55,282 nucleotides of DNA, taken from contig DXFY01000032.1 of NCBI GenBank assembly GCA_019114205.1, forward strand, positions 1-55,282. Reading direction: 5' to 3'. The position numbers and the translations under genes were made by a program. Below, one piece after another: positions 16,422 through 25,638 of this stretch. The notes beneath the pieces are model-generated. The model was given only the letters and a program-made list of their open reading frames with translations, was not told the origin of the DNA and did no database searches. This stretch comes from Candidatus Tidjanibacter gallistercoris. GTDB lineage: Bacteria > Bacteroidota > Bacteroidia > Bacteroidales > Rikenellaceae. How positions within the stretch are numbered: position 1 is the first letter of the stretch; each line of letters begins with the position of its first letter.

Positions 16422-17876
16422 ATGAACAAACTTCATTCAATCGTCCTGACGGTACTGACCGGTGCGTTTCTTGCCGGCTGTACCACCGAGCAAACGTACG
16501 AATACGTCCGGCTGAGCGATGCCGCCTGTACGTTCCTTCCCGAAGGCGACGCTCCCAAGACCATAGAAATAACCGCCTCCGGAACATGGCAGGTCGAACC
16601 CGGCGCTTCGTGGCTGACCGTGGAACAGGAAGGCGACGCCATCGTTCTAAGCGCAGCGGACAACGATTCCGGCATGGAACGTTCGACAACGGTAACGATT
16701 GCATGCGGCGGCGCGAGCGGGAAAATAACCGTCGTGCAGATGGCTCCCGACAGCGACATCTACCGTTACCGCATCCTCAAGACGTTCGACATGGGTGCGA
16801 AAATGTCCAAAAACGGCCGCTACGTGGGGGGCAACATCAAGCAGGTACAGTCCGACAATTCATACCTGAGTTATCCTACCATCATAGACCTCGAAACGGA
16901 CGAGTGGACGCAGCTCGGTCCGTTCCCCACCACCCTGTTCAACATCGAGCTGCCGTTCGCCATATCGGACGAAGGCACCATCTTCTTCCTCGATGCCAAT
17001 ACATCCGCATGCGTGGGCTTCACCGTATCGGGCGACTACTTCCTTCCGGCCAATGCCGAAGGCTTCGAACTGGCGCCGTCCGTACAGAGCATTTCTGCCG
17101 ATGGCCGTATCTGGGTAGGTTTCGGAATGGACGATGTAATCGCATTCGGCGGCAAATACCACCCGCTGAAATGGGTGGACGGCGGTACGCCGGAAGTGCT
17201 CCCCGTCCCGGAACTCAACTTCCGGAACTCGGAATACGTCGCAGGCGTCATGGCCCGCGGCTGCTCGGCCGACGGTTCGGTCATCTACGGCAGCACCTGG
17301 GACAACTGGGACTACGGCATGCTCTACTGGAAGGACGGCAAAGTGGACTGGGTAGGCAGCGACGTACGCGAAGTGCGGACGGTGCAGATAGAGAACGGCA
17401 TGGGCGAGTTAGTCGATTACAACATCGTCAACGGCATGACCTGTACGGCCGAACTGACCAACATCAGCCCCAACGGCAAATGGATAGCGGGAACCTACAA
17501 AACGGAAGAATATACAGACCCGCGAACCTACGTAACGGAATCGTATCCGGCCTTCTTCAACACCGAAACGGGTAAAACGACCATCGTGAAGGATTTCGGT
17601 GCCGGCAGCGCCGCACACGTCACAGACGACGGCCTGGGCATCATTTTGCAGGGTACTTTCCTTCCGAGCTCCGGAATCGTGTACGACATCGAGAACCAGG
17701 CCAGCCTCGGCTCCGTACAGGAATGGGTGTTGGATACCTACCACATGATTATTCCCATGGGATACATCAACTACATGACGCCCGACAAGTCCCGTTTCAT
17801 CGGAACCGTAGTGGAATCCAGTGCATTGGGCGAACGCACGGTCAGTTGGTACATGGCTCCTCCCGTGGAGCGATGA
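16422..17876 (+). CDS. BACON-domain lipoprotein with propeller-like C-terminal repeats
   Basis: 484 residues. The signal peptide and lipobox 'LTGAFLAGC' place lipidation at Cys20. Residues about 30-110 form one BACON domain ('TIEITASGTWQVEPGASWLT', ending 'GKITVVQ'). The remainder has repeated blades marked by S-x-x-G motifs: 'SDEGTIFFL', 'SADGRIWVGF', 'SADGSVIYGS', 'SPNGKWIAGTY', similar to HAF-type or WD-like propeller repeats. BACON domains are thought to help surface proteins of gut Bacteroidota bind carbohydrate or mucin. It lies 34 bases before a second BACON lipoprotein, so the pair is probably one operon exposed at the cell surface. No enzyme active site is seen. Confidence 0.85.
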   Translation: MNKLHSIVLTVLTGAFLAGCTTEQTYEYVRLSDAACTFLPEGDAPKTIEITASGTWQVEPGASWLTVEQEGDAIVLSAADNDSGMERSTTVTIACGGASGKITVVQMAPDSDIYRYRILKTFDMGAKMSKNGRYVGGNIKQVQSDNSYLSYPTIIDLETDEWTQLGPFPTTLFNIELPFAISDEGTIFFLDANTSACVGFTVSGDYFLPANAEGFELAPSVQSISADGRIWVGFGMDDVIAFGGKYHPLKWVDGGTPEVLPVPELNFRNSEYVAGVMARGCSADGSVIYGSTWDNWDYGMLYWKDGKVDWVGSDVREVRTVQIENGMGELVDYNIVNGMTCTAELTNISPNGKWIAGTYKTEEYTDPRTYVTESYPAFFNTETGKTTIVKDFGAGSAAHVTDDGLGIILQGTFLPSSGIVYDIENQASLGSVQEWVLDTYHMIIPMGYINYMTPDKSRFIGTVVESSALGERTVSWYMAPPVER

Positions 17877-17910
17877 CCGAACCTGCGCACTGCATTCAAA
17901 ACCTTAAAAA

Positions 17911-19440
17911 ATGAAAAAAATGAAAAAGATACACTTTGCAGCGATAGCTGCGATGATGCTCGCCGTATCGTGCGAAAAGACGGACGACACTCCGACGCTC
18001 GAAGTCTCCCCCACGACCGTGGAATTTACCGCGACGGAGGCAAGTCCGCAAACGGTTACCGTCAAGGCACAGAACGTCACCTGGGAATATTCCGTATCGG
18101 CCGACGCGAAATCCTGGCTTACGGTCACCCAGGACGGAAACACGCTCACCCTGACCGCCGCCGACAACAACAAGGCCGAAAAGCGGAACGGACAAATCCG
18201 GATAGAAGTCACCGACGGAAGCAAACTTCCGGCCCGAAGCGTGACCGTAACGCAGCAGGCGAACGCGAATCCACCCGAAATGACGCTGACGCTCAATCCC
18301 GCATCGCTCACCTTCGACGGCGAAGGCGCCGCACCGCAGACGGTCACGGTGACGGCTTCCGCAGAAACCCTCTCATGGACGGCGGCACCCGACGAAGCAT
18401 CCGCCGCATGGATAACGGTAACTTCCGACACGGATACCTTCACCGTTTCCGTTGCGGACAATCCCGATACGGAGCGGCGGGCCGGTACCGTGGTCGTAAC
18501 GCCCTCGGACGATGCCGCCACCGCCAAAGCCGTTCGCGTCATCCAGGAAGGCAAGGTCATTCCGCCGTCGCTTTCGGTCAGCCCCTCGACTCCGATAGAA
18601 ATAGCCTACAACGAAGATACGAACATCATCCTGAATGTGGAAGCCGTCAATACGGAATGGTCGGCCCGTGCCGAAAATGCGGACGGAAAAGCCCTCAGTT
18701 GGGTGTCGGTCGTAACCTCCACCGGTGAAGGATACGTCAATGTCATGCCCGAACGCAACACGCTCAAGGAACCCCGTTCCGGCTTCATCGTCGTCACGGC
18801 CGAAGCCGAGGGCATCGAAGAGGTCCGGATTCCGATTTCCCAGACGGCCGCTCCCGACTACCTCTCCACGCTCGACGGCGACCTCGAGCTGAATACACTG
18901 GGCCTGAGTCACGGCCACTCCACGCTTTCGCCCTATTCTCCCGACGATACCATTATCGTACCGACCAGCGAATGGGATATCAACCTGATGTCGGAAGGCG
19001 TCGCCTTCAACACCAGTACGGGCCAGATGACAGGAACCGGTTACAGGCTGCATTTCATCATCGTTACGGACCGGATGGTAATCAACGACGACGACCTTTA
19101 CACGATACCCGACGGAGCGTACGAGGTCGTAACCTCGAAACCGATGGACGACAATCCGGACGAAATATACTATAAAGACGCCTGGACCATCGACAAAGGA
19201 ACCGAAGGCACCTCTTCATGGACGAAATATACCGGCTTCTGGTATACCGAACTGCAGGAAGGCGAAATCGTCGGTTCCGCACCGGTGGTATCCGGAACGG
19301 TGACCGTCACCAAACTGTCCGGCTACGAAAATTCCTACACGTTCGTGTTCGACACGAAGGACGACTTCGGCAACGCAATCACCGGCACCTATTCCGGGTC
19401 GATTGGTCTGACGGCGAACGGCAAGACCCTGCCCGACTGA
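17911..19440 (+). CDS. Lipoprotein with three BACON domains
   Basis: 509 residues, signal peptide with lipidation Cys21 ('AAMMLAVSC'). Three BACON-type repeats follow, about 28-115, 122-210 and 216-310; each opens with 'L.V.P...FT' and contains a W-[ILV]-T/S-V strand (SWLTVTQ, AWITVTS, SWVSVVT). The C-terminal 200 residues ('GHSTLSPYSPDDTIIVP', 'GYENSYTFVFDTKDDFG') form an unrecognised beta-rich domain that may be the functional head. It is likely surface-exposed together with the preceding gene. The shared bidirectional terminator at 19457 ends the unit. Confidence 0.85.
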   Translation: MKKMKKIHFAAIAAMMLAVSCEKTDDTPTLEVSPTTVEFTATEASPQTVTVKAQNVTWEYSVSADAKSWLTVTQDGNTLTLTAADNNKAEKRNGQIRIEVTDGSKLPARSVTVTQQANANPPEMTLTLNPASLTFDGEGAAPQTVTVTASAETLSWTAAPDEASAAWITVTSDTDTFTVSVADNPDTERRAGTVVVTPSDDAATAKAVRVIQEGKVIPPSLSVSPSTPIEIAYNEDTNIILNVEAVNTEWSARAENADGKALSWVSVVTSTGEGYVNVMPERNTLKEPRSGFIVVTAEAEGIEEVRIPISQTAAPDYLSTLDGDLELNTLGLSHGHSTLSPYSPDDTIIVPTSEWDINLMSEGVAFNTSTGQMTGTGYRLHFIIVTDRMVINDDDLYTIPDGAYEVVTSKPMDDNPDEIYYKDAWTIDKGTEGTSSWTKYTGFWYTELQEGEIVGSAPVVSGTVTVTKLSGYENSYTFVFDTKDDFGNAITGTYSGSIGLTANGKTLPD

Positions 19441-19456
19441 CGAACTCCGCTGCTGC

Positions 19457-19490
19457 GGAAAAGGCCCGGCCGACCGGCCGGGCCTTTTCC
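19457..19490. terminator. Bidirectional terminator
   Basis: 15-bp arms GGAAAAGGCCCGGCC / GGCCGGGCCTTTTCC with a GACC loop, with A-run and T-run inside the arms. It is placed between the convergent BACON operon and nucleoside kinase gene and can serve both. Confidence 0.85.
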
Positions 19491-19515
19491 GTATCCCGCT
19501 CCGAACGGATACGGC

Positions 19516-21186
19516 TCAATATCTGAAACTGCTTCCGCCGATGAACTCGCGCAGGATGGACGTGGGCGGAATTTCCGCAGAAGGTATGTTCAGGAAATTG
19601 TCGAGAAACTTGAGCAGCCGGCGCGCCTCGCCGTACTCCGGTATCGTATTGGGCACGTTGTACAGAAGCGGTTCGGCATAGCTCCGCAGTACGGGCAGTT
19701 CGTAAAACAGCGACGAATTGAACATCACGTCGGCATGTTCCTGATACGGGAAAATGTACTTGTCCTCCCCGGCACGCACGCTCGCCCAACGACGGAGCGT
19801 CGAAGCCGCATCGCTGCCCCGCGTCTCGTTGTCGCGCACGATGCGCCGAATCAACCGGTTGTCCGTGGTCGGTATGCGGTTCATGTCGTCCATCATGACG
19901 GACGTGAACGCCGAAATATAAATCTTGTATTTGAAGGAATCGGGTACCTTCTCCGTCAGCCGGGGATTCAGACCGTGGATGCCTTCGACGACCAGCACCG
20001 ACCGGTCGGTAAGCTGTAACGGCGACTCGTGCCACTGCCGTTTGCCAGAGATGAAATCGTACCGGGGAATATCGATGCTGCGTCCGTCGAACAACGCTTC
20101 GAGGTGTTCGTTGAACGTCTTGAGGTCGAGCGCGTCGATGGTTTCGTAATCGTAATCGCCGTTCTCGTCGCGCGGTGTGAGCTCCCTTTCCAGGAAGTAG
20201 TCGTCCAGAGAAATCAATACGGGGTCGAGCCCCAGAATCCGCATCTGAATGCCGAGCCGCTTGGCGAACGTGGTCTTGCCGCTGGACGAAGGCCCCGATA
20301 TCAGCACCAGACGGGCCCCCCGCCGACGGTTGGCTTCGTAGATGGTATCCGCAATGCTCGCCAGCTTCTTTTCATGGAACGCCTCGGCCACTTTTATGAG
20401 GTCGCTCGCCTCGCCCGCAAGGATGCGCGTATTCAGCAGTCCGATATTCGGTACCCCCATCACATCCACCCACTCCTTGTATTCGGTAAAGATGTCGAAC
20501 ATCTTCTCCTGATGAATCATCACTTCGAGTTGGTCGGGTGCGGTACGTTTCGGCACCGCGATGTAGATACCTTTATAATACGGTTTGAGGTCGTACAGCG
20601 TCAGATAGGAGGTCGAAGGCGCGAGCGCTCCGTAGAAGTAACCGACGATGTCGGCCAGACTGTACATGGTAACATACAGTTTCGGCCGCGTCTCCATCAA
20701 CGTTATCTTGTCGTAGAAGCCCAGCCGCGAATACATCTCCTTCGCATCGGCAGCCAGCACCTTCTGACGGGCGATGGGAATGTCCTGCCTAATCAGGTCG
20801 TCCATACGCGCCTTGAGCCGGTCCACATCCTGCTGCGACACCTCGTCCAACCCCTCGATTTCGCAGTAGAATCCCTTGGAAACCGAATGCGGTATACGGA
20901 ACCGCCGCCCCGGAAACAGGTCGTGCACCGCCTTTTGCAGCGTGAAGAACAAGGTACGCTCGTACACCCGAATGCCTTCGAAATGCGTTATGTCGATGAA
21001 CCGTACCGAGACGGGTTCGTAAATCATGTAGTCGAGTTCCTTGATATCGTTATTGACATAGGCGGCCAGATAGGGCAGGTCGGGCTCCGGAAGCATCCGG
21101 ATGATATCCGAAAGCCTCGTCCCCCACTCCACCATCATGTTGGCACCGTTGTTCGCACATGCTATGCTGACAAGATTGCTGTTCAT
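19516..21186 (-). CDS. Nucleoside (uridine kinase-like) kinase with TGS/ThrRS-like N-terminal part
   Basis: 556 residues. The N-terminal 200 residues resemble the TGS and second additional domain of threonyl-tRNA synthetase (the 'RTLFFTLQKAVHDLFPGRRF' and 'GFYCEIEG' region). The C-terminal half is a uridine kinase/phosphoribulokinase fold with Walker A 'SGPSSSGKTTFAKRL' (Lys304) and 'LDDYFLERELTP'. Genes of this layout are common in Bacteroidota and Firmicutes and are annotated as nucleoside kinases; the physiological substrate is not firmly known. A -7 box TATTTTTG lies at 21253-21246 on the minus strand. Confidence 0.88.
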   Translation of the reverse strand: MNSNLVSIACANNGANMMVEWGTRLSDIIRMLPEPDLPYLAAYVNNDIKELDYMIYEPVSVRFIDITHFEGIRVYERTLFFTLQKAVHDLFPGRRFRIPHSVSKGFYCEIEGLDEVSQQDVDRLKARMDDLIRQDIPIARQKVLAADAKEMYSRLGFYDKITLMETRPKLYVTMYSLADIVGYFYGALAPSTSYLTLYDLKPYYKGIYIAVPKRTAPDQLEVMIHQEKMFDIFTEYKEWVDVMGVPNIGLLNTRILAGEASDLIKVAEAFHEKKLASIADTIYEANRRRGARLVLISGPSSSGKTTFAKRLGIQMRILGLDPVLISLDDYFLERELTPRDENGDYDYETIDALDLKTFNEHLEALFDGRSIDIPRYDFISGKRQWHESPLQLTDRSVLVVEGIHGLNPRLTEKVPDSFKYKIYISAFTSVMMDDMNRIPTTDNRLIRRIVRDNETRGSDAASTLRRWASVRAGEDKYIFPYQEHADVMFNSSLFYELPVLRSYAEPLLYNVPNTIPEYGEARRLLKFLDNFLNIPSAEIPPTSILREFIGGSSFRY

Positions 21187-21785
21187 ATTCGCTCTGTTAG
21201 TTCATGATTAACGCCGCCGGGGCGCATTGCGTACGTTCCGACGCACAAAAATACGATAATCCCCAAATAATGTACCGTGACGCAGGCAGAACGACAAAAT
21301 TATCACAGCATTGTCACACTATCGTAATACGGATTCCGGTACGTTCCCGAAACCTCCGGGACTGTTCCTGCCCCGCACGCGGCGGCTTGCGAACTATCCG
21401 GGAAAGTCCCTCATCCACGCGCATCACAAGCCCGTCATGCCGTCCCGGAAAACACAGAACGGCATGCAAGGAGCACCGCACGCCGCCCCGGAACACCCGC
21501 GCGTCCCGCCCTCTGCCGGAAGGTTCCTGTTCCTTCCCGAACAACCGCAAGCGGAAGGGCACGGCACAATACCGGAACCGCCAGCCAACACCGAAGAAAG
21601 ACCTGCGGCCCGCACCGCCCTCAGCAACGTACGGGCATCGCCGCTTCCCGTCCCAATTTTTATGATACCTTATTTTGGTAAACCGAAAAAACTGCCTATA
21701 TTTGCACCGCTTTAGGAGAAACACGAATATTGTTTCCGATGCAAACGCCGGAAATACGCCCTAAGCCCAAACTCAATTCTAAGGA
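21187..21785. other. Gene-free interval before tRNA-Lys
   Basis: It contains the kinase -7 box (21246-21253, minus) and the tRNA promoter (21674-21704). Between them is about 400 bases of C-rich + strand whose open frames on both strands read as Arg/Pro-rich noise. Confidence 0.55.
21674..21704 (+). promoter_or_regulatory. Full Bacteroidota promoter for tRNA-Lys
   Basis: TTTG at 21674-21677, 19 bases, TATATTTG at 21697-21704. The tRNA begins about 80 bases later, so a leader is processed off. Confidence 0.75.
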
Positions 21786-21858
21786 GATTCAGTAGCTCAG
21801 CAGGTAGAGCACATCCCTTTTAAGGATGGGGTCCTGGGTTCGAGCCCCAGCTGGATCA
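21786..21858 (+). tRNA. tRNA-Lys (TTT)
   Basis: Acceptor GATTCAG (21786-21792) pairs with CTGGATC (21851-21857) with one G-T pair; A21858 is the discriminator. The D-arm GCTC...GAGC is standard. The anticodon stem CATCC/GGATG has loop CTTTTAA (anticodon TTT), and the T-arm contains GGTTCGAGCCCC. CCA is not encoded. Confidence 0.96.
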
Positions 21859-21862
21859 CTTG

Positions 21863-21896
21863 AAAGCTGACAATTATATGATTGTCAGCTTTTTTC
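21863..21896 (+). terminator. Terminator of tRNA-Lys
   Basis: Arms AAAGCTGACAAT and ATTGTCAGCTTT around TATATG, followed by TTTC, starting 5 bases after the tRNA. Confidence 0.88.
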
Positions 21897-22661
21897 GTAT
21901 TTCGTGGCTCTCCGGTTGTCTCGCTGCGCTGCTTCTGCGCCGGCATCATGCCGCCCCCGGACTCCGCTCGATGAGCGCGCACGACTGCGCCGTACTCGGT
22001 TCACTCCCCGGCTGGATTACGAAACAAACGACCGGTAACGACACGATTGTCGGTTGTTCTCTATTTCGGAGTTATCGGTGTTTTTATTACCGCATATTGG
22101 GCCTGTCGCGAATCGCTCCCCCCTTCCGCTCCAAAACGCGTCGACAGAGTATCCTGTAAATCCTTCACCCGTACCCCTGTCAGGAAATTCCGACGACCCC
22201 TCCGCTGCCGCACTGTTTCAGCTCGGACAAAAGAAACGACACCATCGTGCGTCAACGGAAAAACGGACGGGCAGAAACGGTTGTCCCTCCCGAATCGGAA
22301 AACCGACACATACCTCGCCACACGAAAAAGGGAGCGAAATCCGCTGCCAATACAGACAGCATTCGATGACTGCCTCTTCCCCCTCCAAGAGCCTCAACAA
22401 CGCATCGACGCGTCACCGGAACTTACCGTTTTGTTTTGCCGCACGGCCGCCTTTTATATTCGACTTGAATCTGCACATACGGAAAAAATATATACGCTGC
22501 CCCCTTTAACGCCGAACGATTCGGCAGATATTCCGACCTGATTGCCGGAGCGGTTTCATAAAAATTCGATGGATATCCATCCGCCGCACAACCCGTAACG
22601 GACAGCATACCGAATGACAAAAAACCGAAAATTCGTTTCCGGTCCGTTATCTATTCGATGC
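21897..22661. other. Gene-free interval, possible decayed DNA
   Basis: About 760 bases between tRNA-Lys and the CMD-cupin gene. Frames on the + strand up to 164 codons exist, one opening with a hydrophobic stretch ('VVLYFGVIGVFITAYW', from 22047), but they then turn into Arg/Pro-rich text without a domain. I see no tRNA-proximal integrase or att duplication. Confidence 0.5.
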
Positions 22662-22690
22662 AAAAACCCCGCAGCAACTTTGCTGCAGGG
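22662..22690 (-). terminator. Terminator of the exported redox operon
   Basis: Arms around 22667-22677 and 22680-22690 (CCCGCAGCAA/TTGCTGCAGG, nearly perfect), followed on the minus strand by TTTTTGC. It lies 30 bases past the stop at 22721. Confidence 0.75.
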
Positions 22691-22720
22691 CCCAGTCCGT
22701 TTTGCCCGTAAGCTCGACGA

Positions 22721-23536
22721 TTATTCCAGTTTATCGTACTCTTCGTCCGTCACGGGTTCGAGCCATTCGTTGGAAGTATTTTCGCCGGGAACCTCGAAGG
22801 CCAAATGTGCGAACCAACTGTCCGAAGCTGCCCCGTGCCAGTGTTTCACGTTAGCCGGAATATGGATGACCGTACCGGGCAATATTTCAACGGCCGGCTT
22901 GCCTTCTTCCTGATACCAGCCGCGGCCGGCCACGCCAATCAACATTTGCCCTCCGCCCTTCGTTGCCTTGTGGATATGCCAATTGTTGCGGCAGCGCGGC
23001 TCGAAAGTAACGTTGGATACCGAAACCTGTTCCTGCGAAATAGGAGCCAGGTAACTGTTGCCGATGAAATATTGCGCATAGGCCGAATTGGGTTCGCCGA
23101 TGGGGAAAATCATTTCGCGCTGGAAAGCTGCTTTGGCATCTTCGCCGGTCGTATCCTCCGCCCATACGTCCTTTGCCAAACGGAATGCCGCCCATGCTTT
23201 GGGCCAGCCGGCATAGAAGCCGATGTGGGTAAGGATTTCGGCGATTTCGGTACGGGTGATGCCGTTGTTCTTCGCAGACTGAAGGTGGTAGGTCAGCGAG
23301 CTGTCGGTAATGCCCTGACTGATAAGCGACGTAATCGTTACCAGACTACGGTCGCGCAGGCCGAGTTTGTCGGTGCGGCTCCACACTTCGCCGAAGAGGA
23401 CATCATCATTGAGTTCCGCGAATTTAGGGGCGAACTCGCCGAGCTGGTCGCGCCCTGCCGTCTGTACGATTTTTTCCTGTGCCATGACATTGAATACTGA
23501 AATTGTACATACCAAAGATACGAGGAGTTTGTTCAT
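22721..23536 (-). CDS. Exported carboxymuconolactone decarboxylase-like/cupin fusion protein
   Basis: 271 residues. The N-terminus is a signal peptide ('LLVSLVCTISVFNVMAQ', cleaved near residue 20). Residues about 36-118 are a CMD domain ('VWSRTDKLGLRDRSLVTITS', 'LTYHLQSAKNNGITRTEIAE') without the CxxC of AhpD. Residues about 165-250 are a cupin with metal ligands His187, His189, His232 and His234. Similar two-domain proteins are often annotated as quinol or aromatic-ring associated; the reaction is not known. It is the last of three exported genes in one operon, 11 bases after the flavin reductase-like lipoprotein. Confidence 0.85.
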   Translation of the reverse strand: MNKLLVSLVCTISVFNVMAQEKIVQTAGRDQLGEFAPKFAELNDDVLFGEVWSRTDKLGLRDRSLVTITSLISQGITDSSLTYHLQSAKNNGITRTEIAEILTHIGFYAGWPKAWAAFRLAKDVWAEDTTGEDAKAAFQREMIFPIGEPNSAYAQYFIGNSYLAPISQEQVSVSNVTFEPRCRNNWHIHKATKGGGQMLIGVAGRGWYQEEGKPAVEILPGTVIHIPANVKHWHGAASDSWFAHLAFEVPGENTSNEWLEPVTDEEYDKLE

Positions 23537-23547
23537 AATAGTATCAT

Positions 23548-24546
23548 TTATTGCATGAAGTTATTGATTTTGTTGGCAGAATTGAGCGGCGTCTGGTCGG
23601 ACAGCACCAATGATTTTACCATGTGCCGCGTATCTTGCTTGTACTTCCGAAAATGTTCCGAAGCGATGTGTTTCTCGTATGCACTCCGGCTCGCATACGT
23701 TTCGAGGATGGTTATCATGCAAGGATTCACCTTTTCGCCGACAGCATACATCGTCAGTACACCCGGCTCGGTTCGCAGGGAGATTTCCCCCACCTCGGCG
23801 GCGTATTTCATATACTCGTCGAGATACTGCGGATAAATCTCGATTTTCGACAGCCTTACGATGCCATCGGCCGCCATCGGCTCTTTGGCACACATACCCG
23901 GCTGCCTGTCCGGATTCAGGCATTTGCCGATAACCTCTCCCGTGGCGAGGTAGGAATAGGTCGGGAACTCGAACAGCACGGGTTTCAACTTCGTGTAGTC
24001 GGGTTTGCCGTCGCTGTCGAGCACATCGGGCGATGCGTAGGTATTGACCACAGAGCAAATGAAATTGTCGAAGCCGTCGGTCTCGTAAATATCCACCACC
24101 TCACACTCCATCGTAAGCGGCGAAGAGTCTATAACGGGCGTACCGTGCTCGCCGATGTGATAGGCGAAAACCTCCGACTTATCGACCGCCGCACCGCTCA
24201 CGCTTCCTACATAGTCGGCCTTCGGCAGCATTTCCCGGCTCACGAGATTGACGGAAAGTCGCTTCGATTGCCTTATACCCTGGTTGGTGTAATGGCTTTT
24301 ACTCATGCTGACCAGTATCCGGTCATGGCCGATAATACCCGTGTGTCCTACCACGAGCCAGTTCACTTTGCCGTTTACTTCTGCTCCCACAACCGTCAGC
24401 GGCTTGGGATAGAGCGCCGGCAGGCTGCCGAGATTCTTCTTGTCCGTTTCCATGATGTCGGGTTGAGCGGCGTGCTCCTTCACGGCGGTACTACTGCACG
24501 ACAGCAGGACAAACAGTGAAAGAACACCTGAAATAGCTTTTACCAT
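23548..24546 (-). CDS. Lipoprotein fusing a flavin reductase-like domain and an ABM (YgiN-type) domain
   Basis: 332 residues. The lipobox 'LSLFVLLSC' gives Cys17. Residues about 40-215 match the flavin reductase/FMN-binding split barrel ('PLTVVGAEVNGKVNWLVVGH', 'SHYTNQGIRQSKRLSVNLVS', 'PLTMECEVVDIYETD'). Residues about 228-325 are an antibiotic biosynthesis monooxygenase-type dimeric barrel ('IEIYPQYLDEYMKYAAEVGE', 'LTMYAVGE', 'SEHFRKYKQDTRHMVKS'). Both domain families are normally cytoplasmic; here a lipid anchor puts them outside the cytoplasm. It lies 11 bases from each neighbour and probably exchanges flavin or electrons with the flavodoxin lipoprotein (inference). Confidence 0.85.
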   Translation of the reverse strand: MVKAISGVLSLFVLLSCSSTAVKEHAAQPDIMETDKKNLGSLPALYPKPLTVVGAEVNGKVNWLVVGHTGIIGHDRILVSMSKSHYTNQGIRQSKRLSVNLVSREMLPKADYVGSVSGAAVDKSEVFAYHIGEHGTPVIDSSPLTMECEVVDIYETDGFDNFICSVVNTYASPDVLDSDGKPDYTKLKPVLFEFPTYSYLATGEVIGKCLNPDRQPGMCAKEPMAADGIVRLSKIEIYPQYLDEYMKYAAEVGEISLRTEPGVLTMYAVGEKVNPCMITILETYASRSAYEKHIASEHFRKYKQDTRHMVKSLVLSDQTPLNSANKINNFMQ

Positions 24547-24557
24547 CCTATCCTCGA

Positions 24558-25589
24558 TTATTGCCTTTCAAACGTTACCTGAATATCCCCGGCTACACGC
24601 AACGCTTCGATACCCTCCCCGTCGATACGGCCGATTTTAATCAGGTCGTTGCTATGCGGCCAGCTTTTGCAGAAAATCGCCACATTGCCCCACGGTGCAT
24701 AAACCGTGATGTCGCCGGGAGAAGGCGCACAGCCGCGCGGCACACCGTCGAGGGTCAATGCCGGGTCGGGGTAGAAGATTTTCTCGGTCGTATTGTTGTA
24801 GTCATTCAAGGTAACTTCCAATGGCAGACGCGAAAGCAAATCCCGTGCAGCGGCATTGTCTTCCATCGTGGCGGTAATTCTGCGGCCGCCTACCGTAATG
24901 CCGATAACCGACGCAGCTCCTTCGGAAGTCTCCGACTCTTCCCGTCCGGCACCGATTGCATCGAGCCATGCCGCAACACGGGTATCCGTCTGCGATAGTG
25001 AAGAAGAGGTCAGCAACAGCGTCGGGTCGAGCAATTCGGCCTCAGGGCAATGCGTCCGGGCATCACCGACCGAGGTAGATATTCCGCTGCTTCCGCTGGT
25101 AGCGAAGAGCGCGATACGTCTGCCCGCAAGCGTCACCGCATGTTCGTGCAGGAAAGACTGCATCGGCGCAGCCATGTGTCCGTACCAAACGGGATAACCG
25201 ACGAAGACAATATCGTACACATCGAAATCATGTACCGTCGTTTTTATGGAAGGGAAATTCCCTGCCTCGATAGAGGCCTGTTCCTGTTGCGCACGCTCCA
25301 GCATGGCATCGTAATCCGTATCGTAGGGCGTTTCGGGCTCCACCTCCACGACATCGCAGCCGAGCGCCGTTCCGATTTGCCGGGCCACACTTTCCGTATT
25401 GCCCGTGCGCGAACAGTAAAGCACCACATAACGACCATCATCTCCCGGTGTCCCGACATCATCGTTTCCGTCGTCTCCCGGTGTTCCGGGTTGTTCGGTA
25501 GCGGGGCCTTCCGGTCCGACAGAAGCTCCGCCGCAGGCCGTCGCCGTCAGGACGAACAGGAATAAAGGAAAAAACAGGAATTTTTTCAT
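24558..25589 (-). CDS. Flavodoxin lipoprotein with C-terminal cyclophilin-like domain
   Basis: 343 residues from the ATG at 25589, where a lipoprotein signal begins ('FVLTATACGG', Cys19). A low-complexity linker with GTPGDDG twice leads to a flavodoxin fold (about 54-205) with the FMN-phosphate loop 'YCSRTGNTES' (58-67) and 'YDIVFVGYPVWYGHMAAPMQ'. Residues about 230-343 are a cyclophilin-like domain ('ITVGGRRITATMEDNAAARD', 'GDITVYAPWGNVAIFCKSW'). The longer frame up to 25745 would bury the signal and is rejected. A flavodoxin outside the cytoplasm needs exported FMN; it is the first gene of the three-gene exported redox operon. Confidence 0.87.
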   Translation of the reverse strand: MKKFLFFPLFLFVLTATACGGASVGPEGPATEQPGTPGDDGNDDVGTPGDDGRYVVLYCSRTGNTESVARQIGTALGCDVVEVEPETPYDTDYDAMLERAQQEQASIEAGNFPSIKTTVHDFDVYDIVFVGYPVWYGHMAAPMQSFLHEHAVTLAGRRIALFATSGSSGISTSVGDARTHCPEAELLDPTLLLTSSSLSQTDTRVAAWLDAIGAGREESETSEGAASVIGITVGGRRITATMEDNAAARDLLSRLPLEVTLNDYNNTTEKIFYPDPALTLDGVPRGCAPSPGDITVYAPWGNVAIFCKSWPHSNDLIKIGRIDGEGIEALRVAGDIQVTFERQ

Positions 25590-25630
25590 CGTTTCAGGAA
25601 TAAATGATTTGTACCACCTTTCTACCGGTA

Positions 25631-25638
25631 CAAAATTA
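25631..25638 (-). promoter_or_regulatory. -7 box TAATTTTG of the exported redox operon
   Basis: Minus-strand TAATTTTG, 41 bases before the ATG at 25589; fits TAnnTTTG. No clear -33. Confidence 0.5.

Noticed and set aside
21797-21982. Small minus-strand frame ending 'LEPRTPSLKGMCSTC'
   Set aside because: It is the antisense of tRNA-Lys, a well-known false protein pattern.
22047-22541. Possible small membrane protein starting with a hydrophobic stretch
   Set aside because: Only the first 16 residues are hydrophobic; the rest is Arg/Thr/Pro-rich and no ribosome binding or promoter is evident.
21859-22661. Integrated element downstream of tRNA-Lys
   Set aside because: No integrase, no repeat of the tRNA 3' end, and a normal terminator directly follows the tRNA.
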